From contig NZ_JBHSMG010000001.1 in assembly GCF_042655435.1 (NCBI RefSeq), positions 1,364,001-1,428,000 on the forward strand: 64,000 bases of DNA, written 5' to 3'. The stretch is from Lysinimonas soli. Its GTDB lineage: Bacteria > Actinomycetota > Actinomycetes > Actinomycetales > Microbacteriaceae. Both the position numbers and the translations under genes were made by a program. Shown in pieces: positions 1-7,751 of the stretch. The notes beneath the pieces were generated by a model, which saw nothing but the letters and a program-made list of their open reading frames with translations, had not been told where the DNA came from and did no database searches. The stretch's first letter is position 1, and each line of letters opens with the position of its first letter.

Positions 1-501
1 CGCCGCCGTTCGATCGTGCTCGCCACCCACCGCGGGCGCGACCCGCGCACCGAGCCGTGGATCAAGGGTCCCGACCTGGAGGCGATGACCCGGTTGCGCA
101 CCGACGCTCAAGCACGCGGCGCCGACGAGGCGGTCCTGTTGAGCGCGGCGAACGGCTCCGGATCCGTCTGCGATGGGTCGACCACGAGCATCGCCTGGTG
201 GCTCGGCGATGCGATCTGCGTCCCCTCGCTCGACCTGCCCCGCGTCGACGGGGTGACGGTGCGCAGCGTACTGGCGCTGGCGGCGGCGACCGGTGTGGAC
301 GTGCTGCACGACGCGGTCGCGCCGGAGCAGTTGGACGGGCTCGAGGTGTGGGCGCTGAACGCGCTGCACGGCATCCGGATCGTCACCGGCTGGGTCGATG
401 GATCCGCCACCGCCGAACAGCCCGGACGGCTGGACGCCTGGCGGACGCGGCTCGACGCCCTGCGCAAGCCGTTGCCGGCCGCTGCGGAAGAGGTGGCATG
501 A
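1..501 (+). CDS. Class IV aminotransferase family protein (aminodeoxychorismate lyase-like), 3' part
   Basis: The reading frame is open at the left edge (RRRSIVLATHRGR...), so the N-terminal half lies outside the window. What remains is the C-terminal lobe of a fold-type IV PLP enzyme: the stretch EAVLLSAANGS, then the segment VPSLDLPRVDGVTVRSVL, which corresponds to the usual P-x-LPGVTR turn, and a terminal WALNALHGIRIVTGW, which corresponds to the SSLRG(I/L)R-like motif. Family members are 4-amino-4-deoxychorismate lyase (folate/PABA) and branched-chain aminotransferases; lyase-like is preferred because of the degenerate, short C-terminus, but the substrate cannot be settled from half a protein. 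The catalytic lysine is outside the window. The stop overlaps the next start (ATGA). Confidence 0.7.
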   Translation, partial: RRRSIVLATHRGRDPRTEPWIKGPDLEAMTRLRTDAQARGADEAVLLSAANGSGSVCDGSTTSIAWWLGDAICVPSLDLPRVDGVTVRSVLALAAATGVDVLHDAVAPEQLDGLEVWALNALHGIRIVTGWVDGSATAEQPGRLDAWRTRLDALRKPLPAAAEEVA

Positions 502-1196
502 TCGATCCGCTCGGCTGGATCCTCGCGATCGTCCACGACGTCGACCCGATCACGCGCACGCTGCTCGCGGCCGCCGGGATGTTCTGCGAGACGACGATCC
601 TGATCGGGCTGCTCATTCCCGGCGACACGATCGTGCTCGTCGCGAGCACCGGGGTCTCGAACCCGGCCGAGTACCTCGGGATGCTGGTCGCCGTCATCGT
701 CGGATCGCTGGCCGGCGAGAGCGTCGGCTACGCGCTCGGCTGGTGGTTCGGTCATCGCATCCGCGCCTCCCGGCTGGGCCGCCGGCTGGGCGAGGCGAAC
801 TGGGTGCGCGCCGAACAGTACGTCGACCGTCGGGGCGGGATCGCGATCTTCGTGTCGCGGTTCCTCCCGGTCCTGCATTCGCTCGTGCCGCTCACCGTCG
901 GAATGAGCGAGCTGAGGTACCGCCGCTTCATCGCCTGGACCGCCCCCGCCTGTGTCATCTGGGCGACCGCTTACGTCACCGTCGGCACGCTCGCCGCCGG
1001 AGGCTACCGTCAGCTCTCGAGCCAGCTGCACTGGGCGGGCTACCTCTTCGGAGGAGTCGTCCTGGCGTTCTTCGCGGCCGTTCTGCTGATCCGCCGTGCC
1101 ATCGAACGCCGCGAGGCGCGCCACTGGAACCCGGCGGCCACGCCCGAGACGCCGCCGCCGACCGCGCCACCGGCCATCGGCAAGCCGCGAGAATAA
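498..1196 (+). CDS. DedA family integral membrane protein
   Basis: 232 aa. The ATG at 498 overlaps the upstream stop. The protein has the DedA/SNARE-associated layout: a hydrophobic N-terminal half with ETTILIGLLIPGDTIVL (the E-x3-P-x2-P(G/S)E-like re-entrant motif), then GESVGYALGWWFGHRI, the arginine-rich loop VSRFLPVLHSLVPLTVGMS (the conserved F-x-R-x-x-P motif), and two C-terminal membrane spans. A charged, proline-rich cytoplasmic tail (about residues 205-232) ends the protein. DedA proteins act in the cytoplasmic membrane and are implicated in lipid scrambling and membrane-potential homeostasis; the specific role here is unknown. It is followed by a strong hairpin. Confidence 0.9.
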   Translation: MIDPLGWILAIVHDVDPITRTLLAAAGMFCETTILIGLLIPGDTIVLVASTGVSNPAEYLGMLVAVIVGSLAGESVGYALGWWFGHRIRASRLGRRLGEANWVRAEQYVDRRGGIAIFVSRFLPVLHSLVPLTVGMSELRYRRFIAWTAPACVIWATAYVTVGTLAAGGYRQLSSQLHWAGYLFGGVVLAFFAAVLLIRRAIERREARHWNPAATPETPPPTAPPAIGKPRE

Positions 1197-1204
1197 GGAG
1201 GGTA

Positions 1205-1238
1205 AGGAGGGGTGGATGCCAGGGCACCCACCCCTCCT
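1205..1238. terminator. Bidirectional hairpin terminator between convergent genes
   Basis: Perfect 11-bp inverted repeat: AGGAGGGGTGG at 1205-1215 pairs with CCACCCCTCCT at 1228-1238 around a 12-nt loop. It lies between the ends of the DedA gene (stop at 1196) and the convergent substrate-binding-protein gene (stop at 1255). There is no clear T-run on either strand, so it may act as a Rho-assisted or 3'-stabilising hairpin. Confidence 0.65.
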
Positions 1239-1254
1239 CCTGATCAGTCCCTGG

Positions 1255-2181
1255 CTACTTGGTGAAGCCGTTCGCTTTCAGCCAGTCCAGGGCGACCGTC
1301 TTGGGATCGGCCTTCTCGTCGCCGCCGGTGCGCTTGTTGAACGCGAGCAGGTCCTTCGTGGTCAGCTTCGCCGACACCTTGTCGAGCAGGGCGCTGATCT
1401 TGCTCGCCTTGCTCGCGGTGACGATCGGAACGACCTGTTGCGACGCGAAGAGGTTCTTCGGGTCGGTCAGCGTGACGAACTTGTCATCGACGATCGACGG
1501 GGTCGTCGAGTAGATGTCGGCCACCTGCACCGTGTTGTCCTGCAGAGCCTTCGCCGTCGCCGGTCCGCCGCCGTCGTTGATCGCCTGGAAGGTGATGTTG
1601 CTCAGGCCGTACACGCTCTTCAGGCCGGGAAGGCCGTCGGGGCGCGTCTCGAACTCGGGGTTGGCCGCCAGGATCACCTTGCCCGACACCTTCGCCAGGT
1701 CGGCGATCGAGGTCAGGTTGTTGGTCTTGGCGTAGTCGGCCGTCACGTTGAGCGAGTCGGAGTCGGCCGCCTCGCTGAACTCGAGAGCGGTCAGGGTCTT
1801 CGGCAGGGCGGCGTCGAGCGCCGTCTTGACGTCGGCACCCGACTTCGCGTTGGCGGTCTTGTCGAGGTACGACAGGATGCTGCCCGCGTACTCCGGGACC
1901 AGATCGATCTCACCCTTCTGCAGGGCCGAGAAGTAGGCGGCCCGCGCTCCGATGTTGACCTTGTAGCTCACCGTGACGCCGTCGGCCGCGAGGGCCTCGC
2001 CGTACACGTAGGCGAGCGTGACGTTCTCGGGGAAATTGGCAGAGCCGACGACGACCGAGGTCTTGCTCGTCGTGCTTCCGCCGCCGCTGAGCGTGCCTGA
2101 GTTGGCGCATCCGGTCAGGGCGAGCGCTGCGGCTGCCGCAACTGCGATGCCCGCAATGATGCCTCTGTATTGCCTCTTCAT
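1255..2181 (-). CDS. Glycine betaine/choline-type ABC transporter substrate-binding lipoprotein (OpuAC domain)
   Basis: 308 aa. Lipoprotein signal with the lipobox LTGC at about residues 24-27 (AAAAALALTGCANSG), then an OpuAC-type (PF04069) periplasmic binding fold: VVVGSANFPENVTLAYVYGE near the start, DLVPEYAGSILSYL, and VADIYSTTPSI. This is the layout of OpuCC/OsmF-type proteins, which bind quaternary ammonium compounds outside the membrane and hand them to the permeases. It is the last gene of a four-gene operon; its ATG overlaps the stop of the permease gene (ATGA). The ligand (betaine, choline or carnitine) cannot be read from sequence. Confidence 0.88.
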   Translation of the reverse strand: MKRQYRGIIAGIAVAAAAALALTGCANSGTLSGGGSTTSKTSVVVGSANFPENVTLAYVYGEALAADGVTVSYKVNIGARAAYFSALQKGEIDLVPEYAGSILSYLDKTANAKSGADVKTALDAALPKTLTALEFSEAADSDSLNVTADYAKTNNLTSIADLAKVSGKVILAANPEFETRPDGLPGLKSVYGLSNITFQAINDGGGPATAKALQDNTVQVADIYSTTPSIVDDKFVTLTDPKNLFASQQVVPIVTASKASKISALLDKVSAKLTTKDLLAFNKRTGGDEKADPKTVALDWLKANGFTK

Positions 2182-2918
2182 GACTGCATACCTTCCTGGA
2201 GGGCACGCGGACGAGGTGCCCGCGCACGTTTCTGGGGGCCGTCCGCCGTGGAACGGCCGATCACGACCCCGCGAGGGATCACGAAGCGTTGGACGAGCGC
2301 GAGTACGCCGTCGACCACGAGGGCGAGAGCGGTGATCAGGATCGCGCCGCCGAGCAACTGGGTGTAGTCGGCCGTGGCGAGGCCGTTGATCAGATAGATG
2401 CCGAGACCTCCGAAGGCGAACGCGGACGCGATTCCCAACGTCGCGATCACCTGGAGAGCCGTCGCACGCAGACCCCCGATGAGCAGGGGAAGTGCCAGGG
2501 GGATCTCGACTCGGACGATGATCTGCCACTCGGTCATGCCGAGCGCGCGTGCCGCGTCGATGGTCTGTCGGTCGACGGACTCGATGCCCGCGTAGGCGCC
2601 GGCCAGCATCGGTGGGATCGCCAGGATCACCAGTACCACGGTGATCGGCAGCAGACCGATCCCGAGCAGCAGGATCAGGATCGACAGCAGGCCGAGCGTC
2701 GGCAGCGCACGGGCGACGTTGCTGATCAGGATGGCGGCTCCCCGGCCGCGACCGGTGTGGCCGATCGCGACGCCGATCGGCAACGCGATCGCCACCGCGA
2801 TCAGCACGCACAGCCCGCTCACGGCGAGATGCTCGAGCAGGTGCCCCGAGATGTCGGGACCTGCGGTCCAGTGAGCCGGATCTACGATCCAGGCGAAGGC
2901 TGCGACGAAGAGGTTCAC
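2178..2918 (-). CDS. Glycine betaine/choline-type ABC transporter permease
   Basis: 246 aa, about six membrane spans. The GTG at 2918 is chosen because it overlaps the upstream permease stop (GTGA), the arrangement used throughout this operon; an in-frame ATG 23 codons upstream would overlap that gene much further. The binding-protein-dependent transport signature is DAARALGMTEWQIIVRVEIP (EAA loop) in the second half. A Lys/Arg-rich tail (QKRARAPRPRALQEG) ends the protein. Paired with the permease at 2915-3610 it should form the membrane heterodimer, as OpuCB/OpuCD do. Confidence 0.88.
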   Translation of the reverse strand: MNLFVAAFAWIVDPAHWTAGPDISGHLLEHLAVSGLCVLIAVAIALPIGVAIGHTGRGRGAAILISNVARALPTLGLLSILILLLGIGLLPITVVLVILAIPPMLAGAYAGIESVDRQTIDAARALGMTEWQIIVRVEIPLALPLLIGGLRATALQVIATLGIASAFAFGGLGIYLINGLATADYTQLLGGAILITALALVVDGVLALVQRFVIPRGVVIGRSTADGPQKRARAPRPRALQEGMQS

Positions 2919-3610
2919 AGCGAACCCCCGAGCGGCTGGGCATAGACGTTCGGCGACGCCATGGTCGCCTTCCGCGTCCGGTTCCACGGGGTGATCGCTC
3001 GCCCGATCTGCGACAGGATCACGTCGTAGACGGCCGCCAGCGCCAGGATGCAGACCAGGCCCACGATCGCCTCGGTCGGGAAGGAGCGCTGGAAGGCATC
3101 AGTGAAGAACGAGCCGAGCTGGTCGATGCCGGTCAGTGCACCCACGCTCGCCAGGCTGACCGTGCTCACCGAGACCACCCGGATGCCGGCCAGCAGCACC
3201 GGGACCGCGAGCGGCAGTTCGACCGCGAAGAACCGTTGGCGGCGTGAGAATCCGATGGCGGTCGCCGATGCCTGCACGTCCTGTGACACGGAGGCGAACG
3301 CGTCGGCCGCCGAGCGCACCATGATCGCGACCGCGTAGATGGTGAGGGCGAAGACCAGGTTCAGGGGGTTGAGGATCGCCAGCCCGAGCACGACCGGCAC
3401 GAGCACCAGCAGCGCGATCGACGGGATCGTGTAGAGGATGCCGCCGAGCGACAGCAGGATCGACCGCGCCACCTTCGAGCGGTTGGCCGCGTAGCCGAGG
3501 GGTATGGAGAGCACCAGCCCGACCACGATCGGTGGGGCGGTGAGAGCGAGATGCTCCACGATCCGCCCCCCGATCAGGCCGAGGTTGCTGCCGATCCACA
3601 CCCAGTTCAT
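2915..3610 (-). CDS. Glycine betaine/choline-type ABC transporter permease
   Basis: 231 aa with five to six membrane spans. EAA loop: QASATAIGFSRRQRFFAVEL at about residues 113-132. The N-terminal segment VVGLVLSIPLGYAANRSK and the sequence YTIPSIALLVLVP are typical of the ProW/OpuCB permease family. Its start overlaps the ATPase stop (ATGA), and its stop overlaps the next permease start. It is half of the trans-membrane channel of the osmolyte importer. Confidence 0.88.
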   Translation of the reverse strand: MNWVWIGSNLGLIGGRIVEHLALTAPPIVVGLVLSIPLGYAANRSKVARSILLSLGGILYTIPSIALLVLVPVVLGLAILNPLNLVFALTIYAVAIMVRSAADAFASVSQDVQASATAIGFSRRQRFFAVELPLAVPVLLAGIRVVSVSTVSLASVGALTGIDQLGSFFTDAFQRSFPTEAIVGLVCILALAAVYDVILSQIGRAITPWNRTRKATMASPNVYAQPLGGSL

Positions 3611-4512
3611 CAGGCGTCGCCCGCCTGGTCCGTCTTGTTCGAGACGCTGCGCGACTTCGGGCTCGCGTTGCCGATCGCGAGCTTGCCGCCCGGCGCCGCG
3701 ATGACGCCGACCGGATACCCGCCGGCATCTACCAGCAGACGATCGTCGCCCTGCGCCACCGTGTCGCTGACGGTCAGCCGCCGCTTGCCGCGATCCGCGC
3801 CGATGAAGGAGGCCACGAAGTCGTTGGCCGGGTTGGCCAGGATCTGCTCGGGCGCGCCCTGCTGCACGATCCGGCCGCCCTGCTCGAGCACGACCACCTG
3901 GTCGCCGAGCAGGAACGCCTCATCGATGTCGTGCGAGACGAAGACGATGGTCTTGGCCAGCTCGGCCTGCAGGCGCAGCACCTCCTGCTGGAGCTCGTCG
4001 CGCACGATCGGGTCGACGGCGCTGAACGGCTCGTCCATCAGCAGGATGTTGGGGTCGACCGCGAGGCCGCGGGCGACCCCGACGCGCTGCTGCTGACCGC
4101 CGGAGAGCTGGTGCGGGTAGCGGTCGGCCAGCGAGCGTTGCAGGCCCACGACATCCATCAGTTCGAGGGCCCGGGCACGCGCCGCCGCCTTCGAGACCCC
4201 GGTCAGCCGCGGCACCGTGGCGATGTTGTCGGCCACGGTGCGGTGCGGCAGCAGCCCCGAGTTCTGCATGACATACCCGATCGAGCGGCGCAGCTTGACC
4301 GGCTCGATCCCCGACACGTCCTGGCCGTCGATCTCGATCGACCCGCTGCTCGGGTCGACCATGCGGTTGATCATGCGCATGAGCGTGGTCTTGCCCGACC
4401 CGCTCGACCCGACGAGCACGGTGATCTGACGCGCCGGGATCACCAGGCTGAAGTCGGCGACGGCGAGCGTGCCATCGGGATAGGTCTTCGAGACGCCGCG
4501 GAACTCGATCAT
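3610..4512 (-). CDS. Glycine betaine/choline-type ABC transporter ATP-binding protein
   Basis: 300 aa. Walker A GSSGSGKTT (about residues 35-43), Q-loop near YVMQNSGLLPH, signature LSGGQQQRVGVARGLA, Walker B NILLMDEPFSAVDPI and the H-loop SHDIDEA. After the ATPase core there is only a short C-terminal extension (about 60 aa) without a recognisable tandem CBS pair, so the ionic-strength sensing seen in CBS-bearing OpuA ATPases is not evident. First gene of the operon ATPase-permease-permease-binding protein; the 153 nt upstream should hold the promoter, but I found no convincing -35/-10 pair. Confidence 0.9.
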   Translation of the reverse strand: MIEFRGVSKTYPDGTLAVADFSLVIPARQITVLVGSSGSGKTTLMRMINRMVDPSSGSIEIDGQDVSGIEPVKLRRSIGYVMQNSGLLPHRTVADNIATVPRLTGVSKAAARARALELMDVVGLQRSLADRYPHQLSGGQQQRVGVARGLAVDPNILLMDEPFSAVDPIVRDELQQEVLRLQAELAKTIVFVSHDIDEAFLLGDQVVVLEQGGRIVQQGAPEQILANPANDFVASFIGADRGKRRLTVSDTVAQGDDRLLVDAGGYPVGVIAAPGGKLAIGNASPKSRSVSNKTDQAGDA

Positions 4513-4665
4513 CGACGCTCGCTCCCTCGGTCCGGCGGCGCACGTGGAGCACGGTGCCCACGTCGGCTTCGACGCACAGGGCGCAGAAGCTCACCTCACC
4601 TGAACACTATTCGCCACCGCCGTCATCGCGAACGGCTCGTCGCGCGTGCCCGGTGTTCCGGGGTG

Positions 4666-5319
4666 TCAGCGCGCGGAGCGGGGAAAGTATTCCGCGAGCA
4701 GGGCCCGCGCCGCGATCCCCGCATGCGCGAGCACCTGCTGGTCGCCGCTCGGATCGCGCTGGAAGGCATCCGCCGCGATCGCGTCGGTCAGCGTCACCGC
4801 CGACTCGATCGCGAGCCTCGCCTCGGGGGTGTCGTTCATCCCGAAGCGCTCGACCAGCACGACGGCCATGCGATCCGCCAGGACGCGCAGCGCAGGCACG
4901 CCCACGAACGGACGCAGATCGAGCACGTCCCCGTAGCGCAGGGCAGCGAAACCCGGCTCGTCACGGAACGCGTCGACGAGAATCCGGTACGACGCCGTCA
5001 GAGCCTCGGACCACTCGTTGTGCGAGTGGCTGGACAACTCGGCGATGGCTCGCTCGCCGGTGCGCTCGACGTTGCGCGCCGCAAGGCTCTGCAGCACGGC
5101 GATCCGGTCGGGGAAGTAGCGGTAGACCGTTCCGATCGAGGCGCCGGCGCGCTCCGCGACCATCGCGGTCGTCAGGCGCTCGTAGCCGATCTCGTCGATC
5201 ACGTGGGCGGCGGCGTCGAGAAGGGCGGCGAGGCGGGCGGTGCTTCGGGCCTGGACGGGCTCGTTGCGGATGGTCGCGATGGCGTCCGTCCGAGATGCGA
5301 TGACGGCGGTGTCGGTCAC
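4666..5319 (-). CDS. TetR/AcrR family transcriptional regulator
   Basis: 217 aa from the GTG at 5319, chosen because an AGGAG lies 6-10 nt upstream; a longer in-frame extension has no ribosome-binding site. The N-terminal TetR domain is at about residues 25-75, with the HTH segment AGASIGTVYRYFPDR. The C-terminal two thirds are a helical ligand-binding/dimerisation region with no motif that names the effector. It is transcribed divergently from the App1-type phosphatase gene, so autoregulation and control of that neighbour are the simplest guess. Confidence 0.85.
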   Translation of the reverse strand: MTDTAVIASRTDAIATIRNEPVQARSTARLAALLDAAAHVIDEIGYERLTTAMVAERAGASIGTVYRYFPDRIAVLQSLAARNVERTGERAIAELSSHSHNEWSEALTASYRILVDAFRDEPGFAALRYGDVLDLRPFVGVPALRVLADRMAVVLVERFGMNDTPEARLAIESAVTLTDAIAADAFQRDPSGDQQVLAHAGIAARALLAEYFPRSAR

Positions 5320-5343
5320 GGGGGTCTCCTCAGCAATTCTTTG

Positions 5344-5427
5344 CCCGGAAAACCGGGGTGCCATCGGGCAGGTTGTGCTGATTGTATCTCGGGATCCTCG
5401 GCACGCAGCCGAGAACACGGGGTGCCA
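5344..5427. promoter_or_regulatory. Divergent intergenic region with inverted and direct repeats (possible TetR operator)
   Basis: The 118-nt gap between the TetR gene and the phosphatase gene holds an inverted repeat, CCCGG-AAAA-CCGGG, at 5344-5357. It also holds a 10-bp direct repeat, CGGGGTGCCA, at 5354-5363 and 5418-5427; the second copy lies 10 nt before the phosphatase ATG. Both are candidates for TetR binding; no assay is implied. Confidence 0.35.
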
Positions 5428-5437
5428 CAATGAGAAA

Positions 5438-6475
5438 ATGTCCATGAAGGCGAGCCCCGCCGATGCCCGTCGGCATTGGCTTGCACGGCTCGAGGACGGG
5501 TGGCAGGCCTGGCGTCAGCGGAGAGGGCTGCGGCGCGGCCTGGTGCCGACCGTCATCCCGTTCGCCGGGTACGGAACCGAGGACTGGGTCCGCGTGCTCG
5601 GACGGGTGGTGCTGAGACGCCCCGGCGCCGCCCCCGTGGACCGGTTCACCAACATCCGCGGCTGGCGCAGCTTCATCAGCATTCCGCTGGGCGACATCGA
5701 GGTGGAGGTGGTCGCCGGCGGCGAGCAGCGCACGATCCGCTCGGACCGGGGCGGCGTGTTGGACGCCACGATCCAGGTCAGGATGCCGCGCGGCTGGGTC
5801 GCGATCACCTTGCGGGCCGCCGGGGATGAGGCCGAGGCCCCGGTCTTCGTCGTCGAGGACGGCGTCGGATTCGGCGTCGTCTCCGACGTCGACGACACCG
5901 TCATGGTCACGGCGCTTCCTCGTCCGCTGCTCGCCGCATGGAACACCTTCGTGCTCGACGAGCACGCGCGGCGTCCGGTCCCGGGCATGGCGGTGCTGTA
6001 CACCCGGCTCCAGCAGGCGCACCCGGGCGCGCCGTTCATCTATCTGTCGACCGGCGCCTGGAACGTCGTGCCGACGCTCACCCGGTTCCTCGAACGCAAT
6101 CTCTACCCGCGGGGGTCGCTGCTGCTGACCGACTGGGGCCCGACTCACGACCGCTGGTTCCGCAGCGGGTCGGCGCACAAGGCCGAGAGCCTTGAGCGTC
6201 TCGCCACCGAATTCCCCCGGATGCGCTGGCTGCTGATCGGCGACGACGGTCAGCACGACGAGCAGATCTACGGGGACTTCGCCACCGCCCACCCCGGCAA
6301 CGTGGCCGCGGTCGCGATCCGACGACTCACGCCCGGCGAGGCCGTTCTCGCCGGCGGCCGCAGCGATGCCGAGACGCACGATCTCGGCCGAACGCGCTGG
6401 GTGTACGGCGACGACGGCGCGGCTCTGATGGTCAAGCTGGAGAACCTCGGCCTGCTGCCGACCGGTCCGGCGTAG
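5438..6475 (+). CDS. App1-type phosphatidate phosphatase domain protein (DUF2183)
   Basis: 345 aa; the ATG at 5438 is followed by another in-frame ATG two codons later, and neither has a strong Shine-Dalgarno. The HAD-like catalytic core has the nucleophile motif DVDDTVMVT (D-x-D-x-T, about residue 149), then FIYLSTGAWNVVPTL, LLLTDWGP, a conserved HKAESL lysine, and the acidic motif LIGDDGQHDEQIY. This is the App1/DUF2183 family, whose yeast member dephosphorylates phosphatidate; the bacterial substrate is not established. The N-terminal 140 residues contain a beta-rich domain typical of the family. No signal peptide, so probably cytoplasmic or membrane-peripheral. Confidence 0.85.
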   Translation: MSMKASPADARRHWLARLEDGWQAWRQRRGLRRGLVPTVIPFAGYGTEDWVRVLGRVVLRRPGAAPVDRFTNIRGWRSFISIPLGDIEVEVVAGGEQRTIRSDRGGVLDATIQVRMPRGWVAITLRAAGDEAEAPVFVVEDGVGFGVVSDVDDTVMVTALPRPLLAAWNTFVLDEHARRPVPGMAVLYTRLQQAHPGAPFIYLSTGAWNVVPTLTRFLERNLYPRGSLLLTDWGPTHDRWFRSGSAHKAESLERLATEFPRMRWLLIGDDGQHDEQIYGDFATAHPGNVAAVAIRRLTPGEAVLAGGRSDAETHDLGRTRWVYGDDGAALMVKLENLGLLPTGPA

Positions 6476-6503
6476 CGCGAGGAGCGACGGCTAGCGTGGA
6501 CAC

Positions 6504-7277
6504 ATGTCACGCTACGATGACGGCTCGGCGGGCGACGCGGACTACGGTCGCATCGGGCAGGGTTACGCCGCGATCCGCCGACCCGATCCCCGCATCGAGG
6601 ATCGGGTGCTGCTCGCCCTGGGCGACGCCGAGACGGTGCTGAACGTCGGCGCGGGCGCCGGCTCGTACGAACCCCGTGATCGCAGGGTGACAGCCGTCGA
6701 ACCGTCGGCGTCGATGCGGGCGGAGCGTCCCGCCGACCGCGTGCCGGCGATCGACGCGACCGCCGAAGCTCTCCCCTTTCCGGACGACAGCTTCGACGCC
6801 GCGATGGCGAGCGTCACGATCCACCAGTGGCCCGATCCCGAGCGCGGCCTGCACGAGATGCGCCGGGTCGCGCGCGACGCGGTCGTGATCCTGACCTTCG
6901 ATCCGGTCGTGCCGGAACCCTGGTGGATGCCGGCCTACGTCCCGGAGCTCTTCGAGGTCGAAGCGCATCGGATGCCGGCTCTGGACCGCATCGCCGCCGC
7001 CCTGGGTGGCGCGGTCGAGATCCAGATCGTTCCGGTGCCCGCCGACTGCACCGACGGATTCGGCCAGGCCTTCTTCGCGCGGCCCGAACGCACTCTGGAC
7101 CCCACCGTCCGCCGGGCGATGTCGGCCTGGAGCTTCGTCGCCGACGATGTCGTCCAGCGCTACGTGCGCGAACTCGGCGACGACCTCGCCTCGGGGGAAT
7201 GGGACCGCCGATGGGGATCCTTCCGCGAGCTGTCGGAGTTCGACGTGGGCCTTCGGCTGATCATCGCCCGCCCCTGA
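6504..7277 (+). CDS. Class I SAM-dependent methyltransferase
   Basis: 257 aa. SAM-binding motif I is VLNVGAGAGSYEP at about residues 46-58, followed by the acidic end of strand 2 (VTAVEPS) and motif IV-like ASVTIHQWPDPERGLHEM. This is the Methyltransf_11/25 type of fold. There is no substrate-specific domain. It follows the phosphatase gene by 28 nt in the same direction, so the two may be co-transcribed; no functional link is obvious. Confidence 0.85.
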   Translation: MSRYDDGSAGDADYGRIGQGYAAIRRPDPRIEDRVLLALGDAETVLNVGAGAGSYEPRDRRVTAVEPSASMRAERPADRVPAIDATAEALPFPDDSFDAAMASVTIHQWPDPERGLHEMRRVARDAVVILTFDPVVPEPWWMPAYVPELFEVEAHRMPALDRIAAALGGAVEIQIVPVPADCTDGFGQAFFARPERTLDPTVRRAMSAWSFVADDVVQRYVRELGDDLASGEWDRRWGSFRELSEFDVGLRLIIARP

Positions 7278-7424
7278 CCCTCGCCCCCTGGCCCCCGATC
7301 GGGGGGGTGATCGCGGCGCCCGTGTCCCCATTATGGTGGACTGAGCACGACTCCCCGCGTGCCCCACCCGAATGCCCCCGTTCCACCCGCGTCCCGCGGT
7401 CCCCCACCCGAAAAGGCATCCCCC

Positions 7425-7700
7425 ATGTCTGCACCCGATTCCGGTCTGCTCGCTGCGCTGATTCTCGCCGGCGGTGTCACGGCCGTCGTGGCCATCGTGC
7501 TCATGCTGGTCGGTCAGTACCGCTCGGCACGACTGACCGCCTCGCGCAGCGCCCTGAGCGTCTCGCTGGGCATCGGGGTCATGGCCCTCGCCGGTCTGGG
7601 GATCGTCGCCCTCTCCCCCGTGTCGGCCCAGGCCGCGAGCACGCCGCCGGCGCACACCGTCGTCGACGTTCAGCTCCCGACCCTCTCGCTGGATCACTGA
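7425..7700 (+). CDS. Small membrane protein, unknown function
   Basis: 91 aa. The ATG at 7425 has an AAAAGG 9-14 nt upstream; a longer in-frame start at 7359 would add a proline-rich, poorly supported leader. Two hydrophobic spans are visible, LLAALILAGGVTAVVAIVLM (about residues 8-27) and a second at about 46-65, with the basic loop YRSARLTASR between them. The C-terminal third is polar. I recognise no family. The 147 nt upstream are gene-free and should carry its promoter. Confidence 0.6.
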   Translation: MSAPDSGLLAALILAGGVTAVVAIVLMLVGQYRSARLTASRSALSVSLGIGVMALAGLGIVALSPVSAQAASTPPAHTVVDVQLPTLSLDH

Positions 7701-7751
7701 GCGCCCCGAGGTGACCCGGCCGCCGTCGGCGGCTCGCGCAATACTGCCGAC

